Shown one piece after another: positions 15,729 to 23,588 of a stretch of DNA of 64,000 bases (positions are counted from its first letter, which is position 1; every line of letters begins with the position of its first letter). Below the pieces are notes generated by a model. The model was given only the letters and a program-made list of their open reading frames with translations. It was not told the DNA's origin and made no database searches. Made by a program: the position numbers and the translations under genes. The DNA is from Anaerolineaceae bacterium UBA1363 (lineage in GTDB: Bacteria > Chloroflexota > Anaerolineae > Anaerolineales > Anaerolineaceae), in contig DBRR01000021.1 of assembly GCA_002306055.1 (NCBI GenBank), positions 1-64,000 on the forward strand. Direction: 5' to 3'.

Positions 15729-15962
15729 TTATCCCGGCATGGGAGGGGGCACGGGCAAGGCTTCCTTCTCGGTGGCACGCCACTTATCGCCCTCATCAAT
15801 CCGCATGATCAAAATACCATCCCAAATGGGGTATTTCCGGCCACAATTCTGGCATATCAGCCAATAATCGCCAAACATTTCCAGAGTGCCGGCATTCTCT
15901 TTTACGCAAACGGGACAAGCCAGTTTGTCAAACAACTCTTTACTGATCACATCAGCCTCCAT
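15729..15962 (-). CDS. Trm112-like zinc-ribbon protein
   Basis: A 77-residue protein with two CxxC pairs, KLACPVCVKENAGTL and WLICQNCGRKYPIWDGI, followed by ILIMRID. This is the Trm112p/YcaR layout. Bacterial members are small metal-binding proteins of mostly unknown role; the eukaryotic namesake activates methyltransferases. A second start at residue 6 or so (ISKELFDKL) cannot be excluded. It lies between the VanW-type gene and the LCP gene on the same strand, probably in one transcript. Confidence 0.85.
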   Translation of the reverse strand: MEADVISKELFDKLACPVCVKENAGTLEMFGDYWLICQNCGRKYPIWDGILIMRIDEGDKWRATEKEALPVPPPMPG

Positions 15963-16034
15963 ACATATGCCTACAAACTACTATTCCGAGGGCGAATAAA
16001 TTTTACCATAGGGTGGATATGACTTGTTCCGACT

Positions 16035-17903
16035 TTAGCGGTCGCCAATATCAGTTCCCGGACCATAATTATATCCATCAGGCCAGGGCACATAGGTGGT
16101 ATGAATGTCATCCGTAAAATAAACGGACCCATCCTTATAGACGATCCGGTGCACCGAAACAGTCGCGCCATTAACCGCCCAGTCCACCTGCTTGATCTCA
16201 CCCGTTGGCAGGGTGGGATCCTCGCGATAGACAGGTTCGGGAGGAGGGGTAACGTTGGTAACACCAGTGGTGGACCACTCTACGCTGCGTCCATCGCTGG
16301 TGGAATAAAACTTCCAGGTCAATGAGTTATCGGTGGCGTAGGTTTCCATCAGAATCCAATAGGGCGAATCATTGAGGAATTTGAAATCCACGATAGGGAC
16401 GTAAACGGTGGCGTCCAGACCTGCCAGGTTGGTATCCACCCAGCCGTTAGCATTTAGCTCATAATAGCTGACGCGATATGCATGCGGATGCCTCTCCACA
16501 ATCGGGAACCCGGCAAAGAATGCGGTCCGGAAGAGCGTGGTGCTCACCTGGCAAATGCCTCCACCAATCCCCTGCACAGACTGATCACCAACGATAATAA
16601 CGGCTTCAGCATAACCATTTTCAAGGCTGATGTCAGTCAGATATTTTGCCATAGAGAAAACCTCGCCAGGCGCGACGAACACGCCATGAAAGCTGGCAGC
16701 AGAAGTTCGAATATTCTGGATGCGATCCGCAGATGAGCCATAATAGTAAGAGTGTCCTTCGTAAATAAGTTCGGTAATGCCCAGGCTGGCAGCCGTTGTG
16801 TCATCCTTAACTGCCGGCTCTATATCCTGCATGATGAGCGTAGCCTCATGCTGCCCCGCTTGGAGCTGCTCGATGATCTGGTCTACACTCCGTTCAAGAT
16901 CGAGACCTTTGCCGATAACGGCATTCTGGATGACCTCGATTTCCCTGCGTTCATCGTTAAAGATCATGCGCGCATTCACAGGCTCCACCCGTAAAGAGGG
17001 AGCAATGCTGCCAAGGTAATTAAGGAGAGACTGGCGATTGAGGCTGAGGTGATACCCGGCAGTACCGGCTTCGGTGTTGCGTTCAAGCTGCAACAGACTC
17101 GCCAGGTCCTCGGCCTTGATCACCCAGGGCCCAGCGCCAGAGGCTTGGTCAGCCGGTTGGATTGTGAAATCCTGGCTGAGGATGCTCTTCGCCAGATCAG
17201 CGGTAGCCTGAACGTCCATGATGACGGGGGTGGTTTCTTCAATAACCACTGGAATTGTGCCGCTGGTTTGCGTTAGAAAAAAAGGCTCCAACTTTTTCAG
17301 CGTCGCAGGGATGTCGACTTTGCGCCCAACCTGGCCCGCGGTGACCTTCACTTCCGTGCCCTCCAGGGAGATAGCAGCTTCGATCATTGGCTTGTCTATC
17401 TGCCTGGCGATCTCCTGCAATATTGCGTACGCTTCGCGCTGGTCATAGACCACGCTCGGGTCAATATTTACGCCCGACCGCATGGCAAGGAACTGACCGC
17501 TCAGGTCTGCCATCAAGCCCTGCCCCCGCCCCACCTGGTATGCCTGCTCCACAGCGCTGATCGGTTCAAGGGTGTAGCCCAATTGACCGGGGTTGAAAGC
17601 CCAACGGAAGTCTCCATCAGTGAAGATGATTTGCCCTTGTTTGGGGTAAGTCAGACTTCCATTAAGTTTGACCACAGCCTGACCAACGGTGAGACCGGAA
17701 AGGTCAATGCCGTTTACGGACACGCCCGGATAGATGGCGTTTTCGTGTTTGGCTTCAAAGCTGATGACGGTCAAAAAGAGTGCTGCCAGTGCCAGCAGAA
17801 AGCCAAAAATAAAAACAAACCCGAATTGTCTTTTCATGTACGTCCGCTTGGCGGGTGTGGTAGGCACGGGTGCGACCGGAATTTGAGTGGTGTCTTCTAT
17901 CAT
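16035..17903 (-). CDS. VanW/YoaR-type cell-wall protein
   Basis: A roughly 622-residue membrane-anchored envelope protein. After a proline/threonine-rich cytoplasmic tail comes one helix (GFVFIFGFLLALAALFLTVI), then PGVSVNGIDLSGLTVGQAV, the entry of the first PG_binding_4 domain. A second such domain follows (about residues 200-350), then the VanW domain (about 370-530: HGVFVAPGEVFSMAKYLTDI, then GGGICQVSTTLFRTAFFAGF). A C-terminal G5-like tail ends the protein. VanW proteins occur in Gram-positive-type envelopes; their chemistry is unsettled. I prefer ATG at 17903 over the ATG at 17942, because a TATAAT on the minus strand lies between the two. Confidence 0.9.
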   Translation of the reverse strand: MIEDTTQIPVAPVPTTPAKRTYMKRQFGFVFIFGFLLALAALFLTVISFEAKHENAIYPGVSVNGIDLSGLTVGQAVVKLNGSLTYPKQGQIIFTDGDFRWAFNPGQLGYTLEPISAVEQAYQVGRGQGLMADLSGQFLAMRSGVNIDPSVVYDQREAYAILQEIARQIDKPMIEAAISLEGTEVKVTAGQVGRKVDIPATLKKLEPFFLTQTSGTIPVVIEETTPVIMDVQATADLAKSILSQDFTIQPADQASGAGPWVIKAEDLASLLQLERNTEAGTAGYHLSLNRQSLLNYLGSIAPSLRVEPVNARMIFNDERREIEVIQNAVIGKGLDLERSVDQIIEQLQAGQHEATLIMQDIEPAVKDDTTAASLGITELIYEGHSYYYGSSADRIQNIRTSAASFHGVFVAPGEVFSMAKYLTDISLENGYAEAVIIVGDQSVQGIGGGICQVSTTLFRTAFFAGFPIVERHPHAYRVSYYELNANGWVDTNLAGLDATVYVPIVDFKFLNDSPYWILMETYATDNSLTWKFYSTSDGRSVEWSTTGVTNVTPPPEPVYREDPTLPTGEIKQVDWAVNGATVSVHRIVYKDGSVYFTDDIHTTYVPWPDGYNYGPGTDIGDR

Positions 17904-17912
17904 AATGTTCCG

Positions 17913-17918
17913 ATTATA
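17913..17918 (-). promoter_or_regulatory. -10 TATAAT of the VanW-type gene
   Basis: Minus-strand TATAAT lies nine bases before the ATG at 17903. It argues for the shorter start and a very short or absent 5' leader. No clear -35 is visible. Confidence 0.45.
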
Positions 17919-18147
17919 GTTTAGGCAGCTTAAGTTTAGCAACCTGGGGCTGCAAGCTTTCAGCTGCAGGTTTTATTCCTGTTTAAGACGCTGAAATCAG
18001 GATTTGGTTCCCTTGTACTATTTTCCAAGCAAGCGCCCATCACCAGCACATGTCCCAGCCGCGCTGTCCCAGCCGCGCAACGATATTTTAAAGCTGGAAT
18101 ATAATGAAGTCAGAAGCCAGAAGTCTGAAGACGTCGCAAGATCATTC

Positions 18148-18744
18148 ATGAATAAAAACACGCTCAAACATATCCTGCCGGCAATCCTTACCTACTGCCT
18201 GCTTTTTTGCTTTCTCAGCCCCACCTTTGCCAGCACTACGTCACAGGAAGCAACCCCCGAGGTGCAGCAGCAGCCCACCACGGTGCCTACCTTGCCGGTG
18301 GAGCTTTACTCCCAGACCGCCACGCCCGGGTTGGATGGCGGCATTCGCCACACGGTACTCGACGGGCAATTCCTGATCACGATTGCTGAAATGTACGGTA
18401 TCTCGCTCAACGAGCTGCTGACAAAAAACAACCTGACCGCAGAATCCATCATCCAGCCAGGTGACATCCTGATCATCCGCGAGGGCGGAGAAATAAACCT
18501 TGGTCAGCCCACCGGCACGCCAGACGCGCCGGCGCAAATCCTGACCCCCGAACCCACCCTGACCCCCACCCCGACACTCGCCCTGGTTTTGGCTGAACTC
18601 ACGCCCGAGCCCAAGCCCATGGAAGATCCGGGTGTTTTTAACCGCATCATGAGCAGTGACGCCAAATTCCTGGCATTAGGAGTGTTGGGTTTGGTGATTT
18701 TCGGGATTGTTTTGTTGGTGATCAGTTCGCGTCGTATCCAGTAA
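18148..18744 (+). CDS. Exported LysM-domain protein with C-terminal membrane anchor
   Basis: From ATG 18148 this is a 198-residue protein. It has a signal peptide (MNKNTLKHILPAILTYCLLF and beyond, cleavage near FAS-TTS). A Gln/Pro/Thr linker follows, then one LysM domain (IRHTVLDGQFLITIAEMYGI, then SLNELLTKNNL and IIQPGDILIIREG) that binds peptidoglycan or chitin-type sugars. A proline/threonine-rich spacer and a C-terminal helix (FLALGVLGLVIFGIVLLVIS) plus RRIQ complete it, so it spans the membrane with its LysM outside. An in-frame ATG at 18004 would add 48 residues before the signal peptide, which is unlikely. It ends five bases from the convergent galK-fusion gene. Confidence 0.82.
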   Translation: MNKNTLKHILPAILTYCLLFCFLSPTFASTTSQEATPEVQQQPTTVPTLPVELYSQTATPGLDGGIRHTVLDGQFLITIAEMYGISLNELLTKNNLTAESIIQPGDILIIREGGEINLGQPTGTPDAPAQILTPEPTLTPTPTLALVLAELTPEPKPMEDPGVFNRIMSSDAKFLALGVLGLVIFGIVLLVISSRRIQ

Positions 18745-18749
18745 TCCAA

Positions 18750-20171
18750 TCACATAACGAGATGCGCACCATCGACTGCCTGGCAGACCTCAATCGGTGT
18801 ATCGCGACCGCTTTCTTTCAGAACACCTGCCTTTAACCAGTCTACAAAGTCATCCAGACCGTCCTGCGCTACCAGGTTGACTGTGCAGCCGCCAAAACCC
18901 GCACCTGTCAGGCGCGCGCCATAGCACGCCGGATGACTGACAGCCAGTTCCACCAGCAAGTCCAGTTCAGGGCAGCTTACTCCGTATAAATCGCGCAGGG
19001 AGGCATGGCTGGCAGCCATCAGCGAACCAAACCCAACGCTATCCCCTTCCACCAGGTAACCAATAGCCTGCTCAACGCGCGCCATTTCTCCCACAACGTG
19101 CAAAGCTCGCCGTGCGACACGCTCAGGAATCTCATGCAAGTGTGCCTGCAGGAATTGCAGAGGCACATCCCGCAGAGAAGTCAGGCTGCTGCACCAGGCT
19201 CGCAATCGCTCAACAGCTTCCTGGCAATCCAAGCGCAAGCTGTTGTAGGTTGAAGTAGCCAGGCTGCGTCGAACGCCGCTATCGGCGATCACAATCGCGA
19301 CATCCTTCGGCAAAGGCAGGGTTTGCCATGCGAGACTGCGCGTGTCCAGTGCCAGGGCGTGCCCAGCCACGCCAAAAGCGCACGCGAATTGGTCCATCAG
19401 CCCAGAGTTAACCCCCACATATTCGTTCTCGGCTTTCCGACAGAGCTTCGCCAACTCCATTCTCGGAATGTCCCACTGCCCTGCTGTCTGCCAGGCGAGG
19501 GCAAAGCCAACCTCCACCGCGGCTGACGAGCTCAAGCCCGCGCCAATCGGGATATCCGAGCTATATTGCACCGCCAGACCCTTCACAGACAGCCCAGCTT
19601 GCTGCAGTGCCCAGGCTACCCCGGCAGGATAAAGGGCAAAACCGGGCAGCGGTTGACCGTTGAGGTCCTTTTTACCCCCCAGGTCCTTCAGTGAGAAGGC
19701 AGTCTCTGCGTTCAGATTGGCAGCTTGCAAGTGCACCACAGGCTCATCCAGCACATCCACCCGCAGGGTCACATAGCGGTCGATGGCTGCAGGCAGCACT
19801 ACGCCATCGTTGTAATCCACATGCTCGCCCAGCAGGTTGACTCTTGCCGGCGAACGGATCATAAAACTGTTCGGATTCAAAAGCTTATTTTGCAGGTTTG
19901 ACAGCAATTCAGGCAGTTTATTACGCGAAAGGTCAGCCACCAAAGCCTCCTTTTGGGGATGTTTTAGTTGTTTGATACGTAATTCGCGTTGGAGCGCCGA
20001 GCTATGGTCTGGCATTTCCTCAACGTACACCAGCCTGGAGGGGCCGTTCATGCGCGTGTACTTTGCCCCCAACCCGGCATTATGCTGCTTCAAACGCCTG
20101 AAGGGGTCAGTGCTCCAGCCCGTATAGTACCTTCCATTAGCGCACTCGAGCATGTAGCAATAATAGGGCAT
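18750..20171 (-). CDS. GIY-YIG nuclease-galactokinase fusion
   Basis: A 473-residue protein joining two domains that are normally separate. Residues 1-82 are a UPF0213/YhbQ-type GIY-YIG domain: YYCYMLECANGRYYTGWSTD, RRLKQHNAGLGAKYTR, then a Glu in LQRELRIKQL. After a linker of about 20 residues, about 103-473 form a GHMP kinase of the galactokinase type. It has RSPARVNLLGEHVDYNDGVV, the ATP loop IPIGAGLSSSAAVEVG, NSGLMDQFACAFG with the catalytic Asp, and GARLTGAGFGGCTVNLV. GalK phosphorylates galactose at C1 (Leloir pathway). The frame is continuous, with no internal ribosome site that I can see at the junction. The start follows a site-2 protease gene by eight bases. The purpose of the fusion is unknown. 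Confidence 0.85.
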   Translation of the reverse strand: MPYYCYMLECANGRYYTGWSTDPFRRLKQHNAGLGAKYTRMNGPSRLVYVEEMPDHSSALQRELRIKQLKHPQKEALVADLSRNKLPELLSNLQNKLLNPNSFMIRSPARVNLLGEHVDYNDGVVLPAAIDRYVTLRVDVLDEPVVHLQAANLNAETAFSLKDLGGKKDLNGQPLPGFALYPAGVAWALQQAGLSVKGLAVQYSSDIPIGAGLSSSAAVEVGFALAWQTAGQWDIPRMELAKLCRKAENEYVGVNSGLMDQFACAFGVAGHALALDTRSLAWQTLPLPKDVAIVIADSGVRRSLATSTYNSLRLDCQEAVERLRAWCSSLTSLRDVPLQFLQAHLHEIPERVARRALHVVGEMARVEQAIGYLVEGDSVGFGSLMAASHASLRDLYGVSCPELDLLVELAVSHPACYGARLTGAGFGGCTVNLVAQDGLDDFVDWLKAGVLKESGRDTPIEVCQAVDGAHLVM

Positions 20172-20179
20172 TTGGCCGC

Positions 20180-20821
20180 CTACCGGTTGATCAAAAAGCG
20201 GGCAATTGCCATAACGGGTTCGTAAACAAGCCTTCCGATCAAGTCAAAACCCAAGCGTGGTCCAACGATCACGAGCAGAAGCAGGATCATGGGGCTGTAG
20301 CGCCGTATGCCATCCAGCGCGGGTTGCCAGGATCGGGGTAAAAAGAATGAGAAAACTTTCTCACCATCCAATGGGGCTATAGGCAGCAAGTTAAAAATGA
20401 AAAGCATGATGTTGATCATAACAAAGGTCAGCAGGAAGTATCCAATGGAAGGAAAAATGGTACCTGATGGTTGGTTTATATTCACCAAACTGAAGCGCAG
20501 AGGGATTGCAGCCGCGAGAGCCAGCAACAAATTGGTCAGAGGACCCGCCAGAGATACCCACAGGACACCCGCAGGGTTGTTGCGACGGATCGCTTGGGGG
20601 TTGATCGGCACAGGCTTTGCCCAGCCAAAACCAGCGATGATCAGCATCAACGTTCCGATGGGGTCCAAGTGGCTGAGCGGGTTGAGCGTCAGGCGCCCTG
20701 CGTCCTGAGCGGAGTAATCTCCAAAGCGGGTCGCCGTCCAGGCATGCGCATATTCGTGCAAGGTAAATGCGATTACCAAAGTAAGCACTCTGGCAATGAT
20801 GGTGGGTGGGTCAAAACTCAT
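20180..20821 (-). CDS. Site-2 protease family (M50) membrane protein
   Basis: A 213-residue integral membrane zinc protease of the small, PDZ-less type. The zinc ligands HEYAHAW lie in the first helix (about residues 22-28). The third ligand is in the later motif NLLPIAPLDGEKVF, a variant of the usual NxxPxxxLDG. About five to six helices are visible. Members cleave transmembrane substrates such as anti-sigma factors; the substrate here is unknown. It is the first gene of a two-gene unit with the GIY-YIG-GalK fusion, and divergent from the DUF951 gene. Confidence 0.88.
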   Translation of the reverse strand: MSFDPPTIIARVLTLVIAFTLHEYAHAWTATRFGDYSAQDAGRLTLNPLSHLDPIGTLMLIIAGFGWAKPVPINPQAIRRNNPAGVLWVSLAGPLTNLLLALAAAIPLRFSLVNINQPSGTIFPSIGYFLLTFVMINIMLFIFNLLPIAPLDGEKVFSFFLPRSWQPALDGIRRYSPMILLLLVIVGPRLGFDLIGRLVYEPVMAIARFLINR

Positions 20822-20884
20822 AGTTGCTCCAAAATCCCAAATGGGGAACCCTTCAGCGATGGCGGGATTATATCATGCCAGTGT

Positions 20885-20890
20885 TATAAT
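20885..20890 (+). promoter_or_regulatory. -10 TATAAT immediately before the DUF951 gene
   Basis: An exact TATAAT ends six bases before the ATG at 20897, so transcription would begin at or next to the start codon, giving a leaderless mRNA. No clear -35 is seen. Confidence 0.5.
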
Positions 20891-20896
20891 CCCGCT

Positions 20897-21106
20897 ATGC
20901 TGCCTGATATACAACTGGGAGACAAGGTGACTTTGCGCAAGGAGCACCCCTGCGGCGGGTTCGAGTGGGAAGTGGTGCGGCTCGGGGCGGATATTGGGCT
21001 GGTTTGCCTGACGTGTAAACGCCGTGTTTTACTCAGCCGGCGCGAGTTGAATCGCCGCCTGAAAAAGCACACCCCAAAAGTAGATTTAGGCGAAAGTAAT
21101 TCCTGA
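20897..21106 (+). CDS. DUF951 small protein
   Basis: A 69-residue protein with the family pattern DIQLGDKVTLRKEHPCGG, then FEWEVVRLGADIGLVCLTCK and RRVLLSRRELNRRLKK. One Cys sits in HPCGG and a CLTC pair follows, suggesting metal binding. The basic C-terminus suggests nucleic-acid contact. The family is widespread in Firmicutes and Chloroflexota, often near genome-maintenance genes, and its role is not established. The ATG lies seven bases after the TATAAT and no Shine-Dalgarno is present, consistent with a leaderless transcript. Confidence 0.9.
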   Translation: MLPDIQLGDKVTLRKEHPCGGFEWEVVRLGADIGLVCLTCKRRVLLSRRELNRRLKKHTPKVDLGESNS

Positions 21107-21157
21107 CAATCTTATTAATCTTGCAAAACTCCGTTTTTTTCATTGTAAGATTCATAT

Positions 21158-21205
21158 CCCCGTCATCGCGAGGGAGCGAAGCGACCGTGGCGATCCGCCT
21201 TTTCC
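21158..21205 (+). repeat. 48-bp dispersed repeat, copy 1
   Basis: Begins CCCCGTCATCGCGAGGGAGC and ends CGATCCGCCTTTTCC; identical over 48 bp to 21570-21617. The pattern GCGAGGGAGCGAAGCGACC resembles short repeats scattered in many bacterial genomes. Confidence 0.9.
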
Positions 21206-21569
21206 TTTTTTACCTAATCGTTAGTTGTAGGGCGTGACAAAGTGCCCGTACAAAGGCGTGATTGAGGGCACCGTTAACAATTTGATGGACGAGCGCATCG
21301 TACCCTCAATCCACCGAATGAACCATCAATGGTGTTGGCGGATTGGAAGCACAACAAGGTCCCTACATAATAAAGTGTGCAGTGCTTCCAATCTCTCCCA
21401 ACAATGTTTTCAATTCCCTAAATGCCCTCCCGCAACTGATTACAGGCAGATCGCCACGCTTTTTTGCCTTGCCATTGACCATTGCAATCCCAACCATATC
21501 CGTGGCAAAAAATCTCGCGATGACCCATTGGTTCCATGCTCAGCTAATACCATCATCGCCAGCTCGCTT

Positions 21570-21617
21570 CCCCGTCATCGCGAGGGAGCGAAGCGACCGT
21601 GGCGATCCGCCTTTTCC
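21570..21617 (+). repeat. 48-bp dispersed repeat, copy 2
   Basis: Exact second copy of 21158-21205 in the same orientation, 364 bp further on. Confidence 0.9.
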
Positions 21618-21835
21618 GTACCAATACCTTAGAACACGGCTCCAAGCATTAACTTTCGCGACAATCACATAAACCCGCCTTGAATTATTACAAGCAGATC
21701 GCCGCGCTTCGCTCTGGATAACGCGTTGGTTCCATGCTCAGCAATGAGAAGTCTTTTTGAGTTAATTCCGAACCTCTTGGCTTCCAAAAAAGCAAGGAAA
21801 ATCATAATTTCACAAAATTTCCATTAATGCTAAGG

Positions 21836-21841
21836 TATAAT
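21836..21841 (+). promoter_or_regulatory. -10 TATAAT of the tsaE operon
   Basis: TATAAT ends 11 bases before the tsaE ATG at 21853, giving a leader of only a few bases. No convincing -35 is found at normal spacing. Confidence 0.45.
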
Positions 21842-21852
21842 CTTTAATCAAG

Positions 21853-22353
21853 ATGCCAATACTTCCACCGCATGCTTTTGAAGTCTTTTCGCATAGTCCC
21901 GAACAAACCCGCCGGGTGGGCATTCGCCTTGGCAGTTTGCTTCAGGTTGGAGACATCGTTTGCCTTGAGGGCGACCTTGGTTCCGGCAAGACGACTCTTG
22001 TGCAAGGCATCACCCAGGGTTGGGGTTCCCCCAGCAAAGTCACTAGTCCGACCTACGTGATCGTCAACGAATATGCCCGGCCAGGAGGCAATACACTTTT
22101 CCATTGCGACGCTTATCGATTGCAGCCCGATAATCCCCTCGACAGCGCCATTCTCGACCTGGACCGCGCACTTGCCGATGGAGTGCTGGTGATGGAATGG
22201 GCGGAACGCATGAAGACCAGCCTTCCGAAAGAAAACCTTTGGATCCAGATGGACTGGATCAACCCTGACCAACGCCATCTTATCCTGATCCCCCATGGAC
22301 ACCGCTATGAATCCATTCTCAAAAAGCTGCAGCAAGCTTTGTTTGGAGGATAA
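21853..22353 (+). CDS. tsaE: tRNA threonylcarbamoyladenosine (t6A) synthesis ATPase TsaE
   Basis: A 166-residue P-loop ATPase that works with TsaB and TsaD to make t6A37 in ANN-decoding tRNAs. The diagnostic LEGDLGSGKTTLVQGITQG (Walker A, about residues 38-56) is present. So are SPTYVIVNEY (switch region) and HCDAYRL, and EWAERMK matches the conserved W-E/A segment. Length is normal. It is followed three bases later by tsaB, and the operon continues with rimI. Confidence 0.95.
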   Translation: MPILPPHAFEVFSHSPEQTRRVGIRLGSLLQVGDIVCLEGDLGSGKTTLVQGITQGWGSPSKVTSPTYVIVNEYARPGGNTLFHCDAYRLQPDNPLDSAILDLDRALADGVLVMEWAERMKTSLPKENLWIQMDWINPDQRHLILIPHGHRYESILKKLQQALFGG

Positions 22354-22355
22354 TT

Positions 22356-23027
22356 ATGCTACTGGCAATCGACACTTCCACCGAATGGATAGGCATCGCC
22401 CTTTTTAATGGCACTAATGTGGTCGCCGAACAGACCTGGCGCAGCAAAAATTACCACACCGTCGAGTTGATCCCTGCCATCAAAGATATGCTCACCAAGA
22501 CCCAAACCAAACCCAGCAGCCTGACGGGTGTTGGCGTGGCGCTTGGACCAGGTTCTTTCACGGGTTTGCGGATCGGGCTCAGTGCAGCCAAAGGTATCGC
22601 CCTGGGGCAGAACTTGCCCGTGGCGGGCATCCCTTCGCTCGAAATCCTCGCTGCAGCTCAGCCTGGTCTGCGCCGACCGATGCTTGCATTCCTCGAAGTA
22701 GGTCGCGGTCGCTATGCCTTCGTCCGCTACCAGTACAAACAGGGCACCTGGCAAGCTGTGACTGACATTATCGTGAATGATATTCGCGGGATGGCAGCCA
22801 CCATCAAATCTCCAACTTACGTGGTGGGAGAAATGGATGCTGAAGAACGCCAGATCCTTGGGCGCAAGTGGAAGACGGCACGATTAGCCGCCCCCAGCCT
22901 TTGCCTCCGCCGTCCAGCCGTACTGGCAGAGCTTGCCTGGGCGAAAATACAGGCAGGTCAGGCGGATGATGCCGCCAGCCTTGCGCCAATTTACGTTCAC
23001 ACGCTGAGCAATGTTCCGGATCTATGA
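22356..23027 (+). CDS. tsaB: t6A synthesis scaffold protein TsaB
   Basis: A 223-residue ASKHA-fold protein, catalytically silent partner of TsaD. The N-terminal LLAIDTSTEWIGIALF phosphate-1-like loop, HTVELIPAIKDML and the strongly conserved LGPGSFTGLRIGLSAAKGI are all present. It lies between tsaE and rimI, the order found in many bacteria, and overlaps rimI by four bases. tsaD is not in the window. Confidence 0.94.
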   Translation: MLLAIDTSTEWIGIALFNGTNVVAEQTWRSKNYHTVELIPAIKDMLTKTQTKPSSLTGVGVALGPGSFTGLRIGLSAAKGIALGQNLPVAGIPSLEILAAAQPGLRRPMLAFLEVGRGRYAFVRYQYKQGTWQAVTDIIVNDIRGMAATIKSPTYVVGEMDAEERQILGRKWKTARLAAPSLCLRRPAVLAELAWAKIQAGQADDAASLAPIYVHTLSNVPDL

Positions 23028-23548
23028 ACGCGCACGCTGATGCCAGCCAAATCAGGCTGCGGAGCATGCGTGTGGAAGACCTGGCGCAAGCCGCTGCTCT
23101 CGACCGCCTTTCGTTTGCAGATCCCTGGCCTCAGGGATCTTTTGAATACGAACTAAAAGCAAGTAACTACAGTTTGTGCCTGGTCGCAGAAGACCCGGAC
23201 GCGGCTGAAGGTCAGTCCATCGTGGCTGTATTAGTCATCTGGCTGATCGTGGACGAGGCCCACATCGCGACCATCGCCGTTCACCCGGACTACCGCCACC
23301 GCGGCATCGGGCGCAGGCTGCTGGCGGAAGGTCTGCTGCAAGCCGCTGAACGGGGGGCGGTGAAGTCTCTGTTGGAAGTACGCGCTGGCAACACCGAAGC
23401 GCTCCATCTCTATTACGGCTTAGGCTACAAGGCTGTTGGCTTACGTCCCAATTATTATCAAACCGAGCAAGAGGATGCCCTCTTGCTGAATCTTGACCCC
23501 TTGGATGTGGAAGTTCTAAGGAACTTAATGCAAACATTTACGTCTTAA
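23024..23548 (+). CDS. rimI: Ribosomal-protein-alanine N-acetyltransferase
   Basis: A 174-residue GNAT enzyme. The acetyl-CoA loop HPDYRHRGIGRRLLAEGL (about residues 87-104) is followed by LLEVRAGNTEALHLYYGLGY, which contains the RimI-type N-x-x-A-x-x-L-Y signature. RimI acetylates the N-terminal alanine of ribosomal protein S18 in E. coli; homologues next to tsaB may have broader targets. Four-base overlap with tsaB supports co-translation. Confidence 0.9.
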   Translation: MNAHADASQIRLRSMRVEDLAQAAALDRLSFADPWPQGSFEYELKASNYSLCLVAEDPDAAEGQSIVAVLVIWLIVDEAHIATIAVHPDYRHRGIGRRLLAEGLLQAAERGAVKSLLEVRAGNTEALHLYYGLGYKAVGLRPNYYQTEQEDALLLNLDPLDVEVLRNLMQTFTS

Positions 23549-23588
23549 TGGCATGTTTCTGGGGTAGAATCTGTCACTGGAAAAAAGT

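Larger units (their letters stand above)
21107..21852. other. 746-bp non-coding stretch with repeats
   Basis: No gene with recognisable features is seen on either strand. The stretch carries two exact copies of a 48-bp sequence (21158-21205 and 21570-21617). There are also shorter echoes: TTGGTTCCATGCTCAGC occurs at 21529-21545 and 21725-21741, and a CAGATCGCC segment recurs near 21448 and 21697. It looks like a cluster of decayed dispersed repeats. Its 3' end holds the promoter of tsaE. Confidence 0.7.

Noticed and set aside
21158..21617. CRISPR array
   Set aside because: Only two copies, 364 bp apart, with no regular spacers and no cas genes in the window.
21234..21672. Frames of 109-132 codons over the repeat-rich block
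   Set aside because: They run through exact non-coding repeats and give protein sequence without recognisable folds; several frames are equally open.
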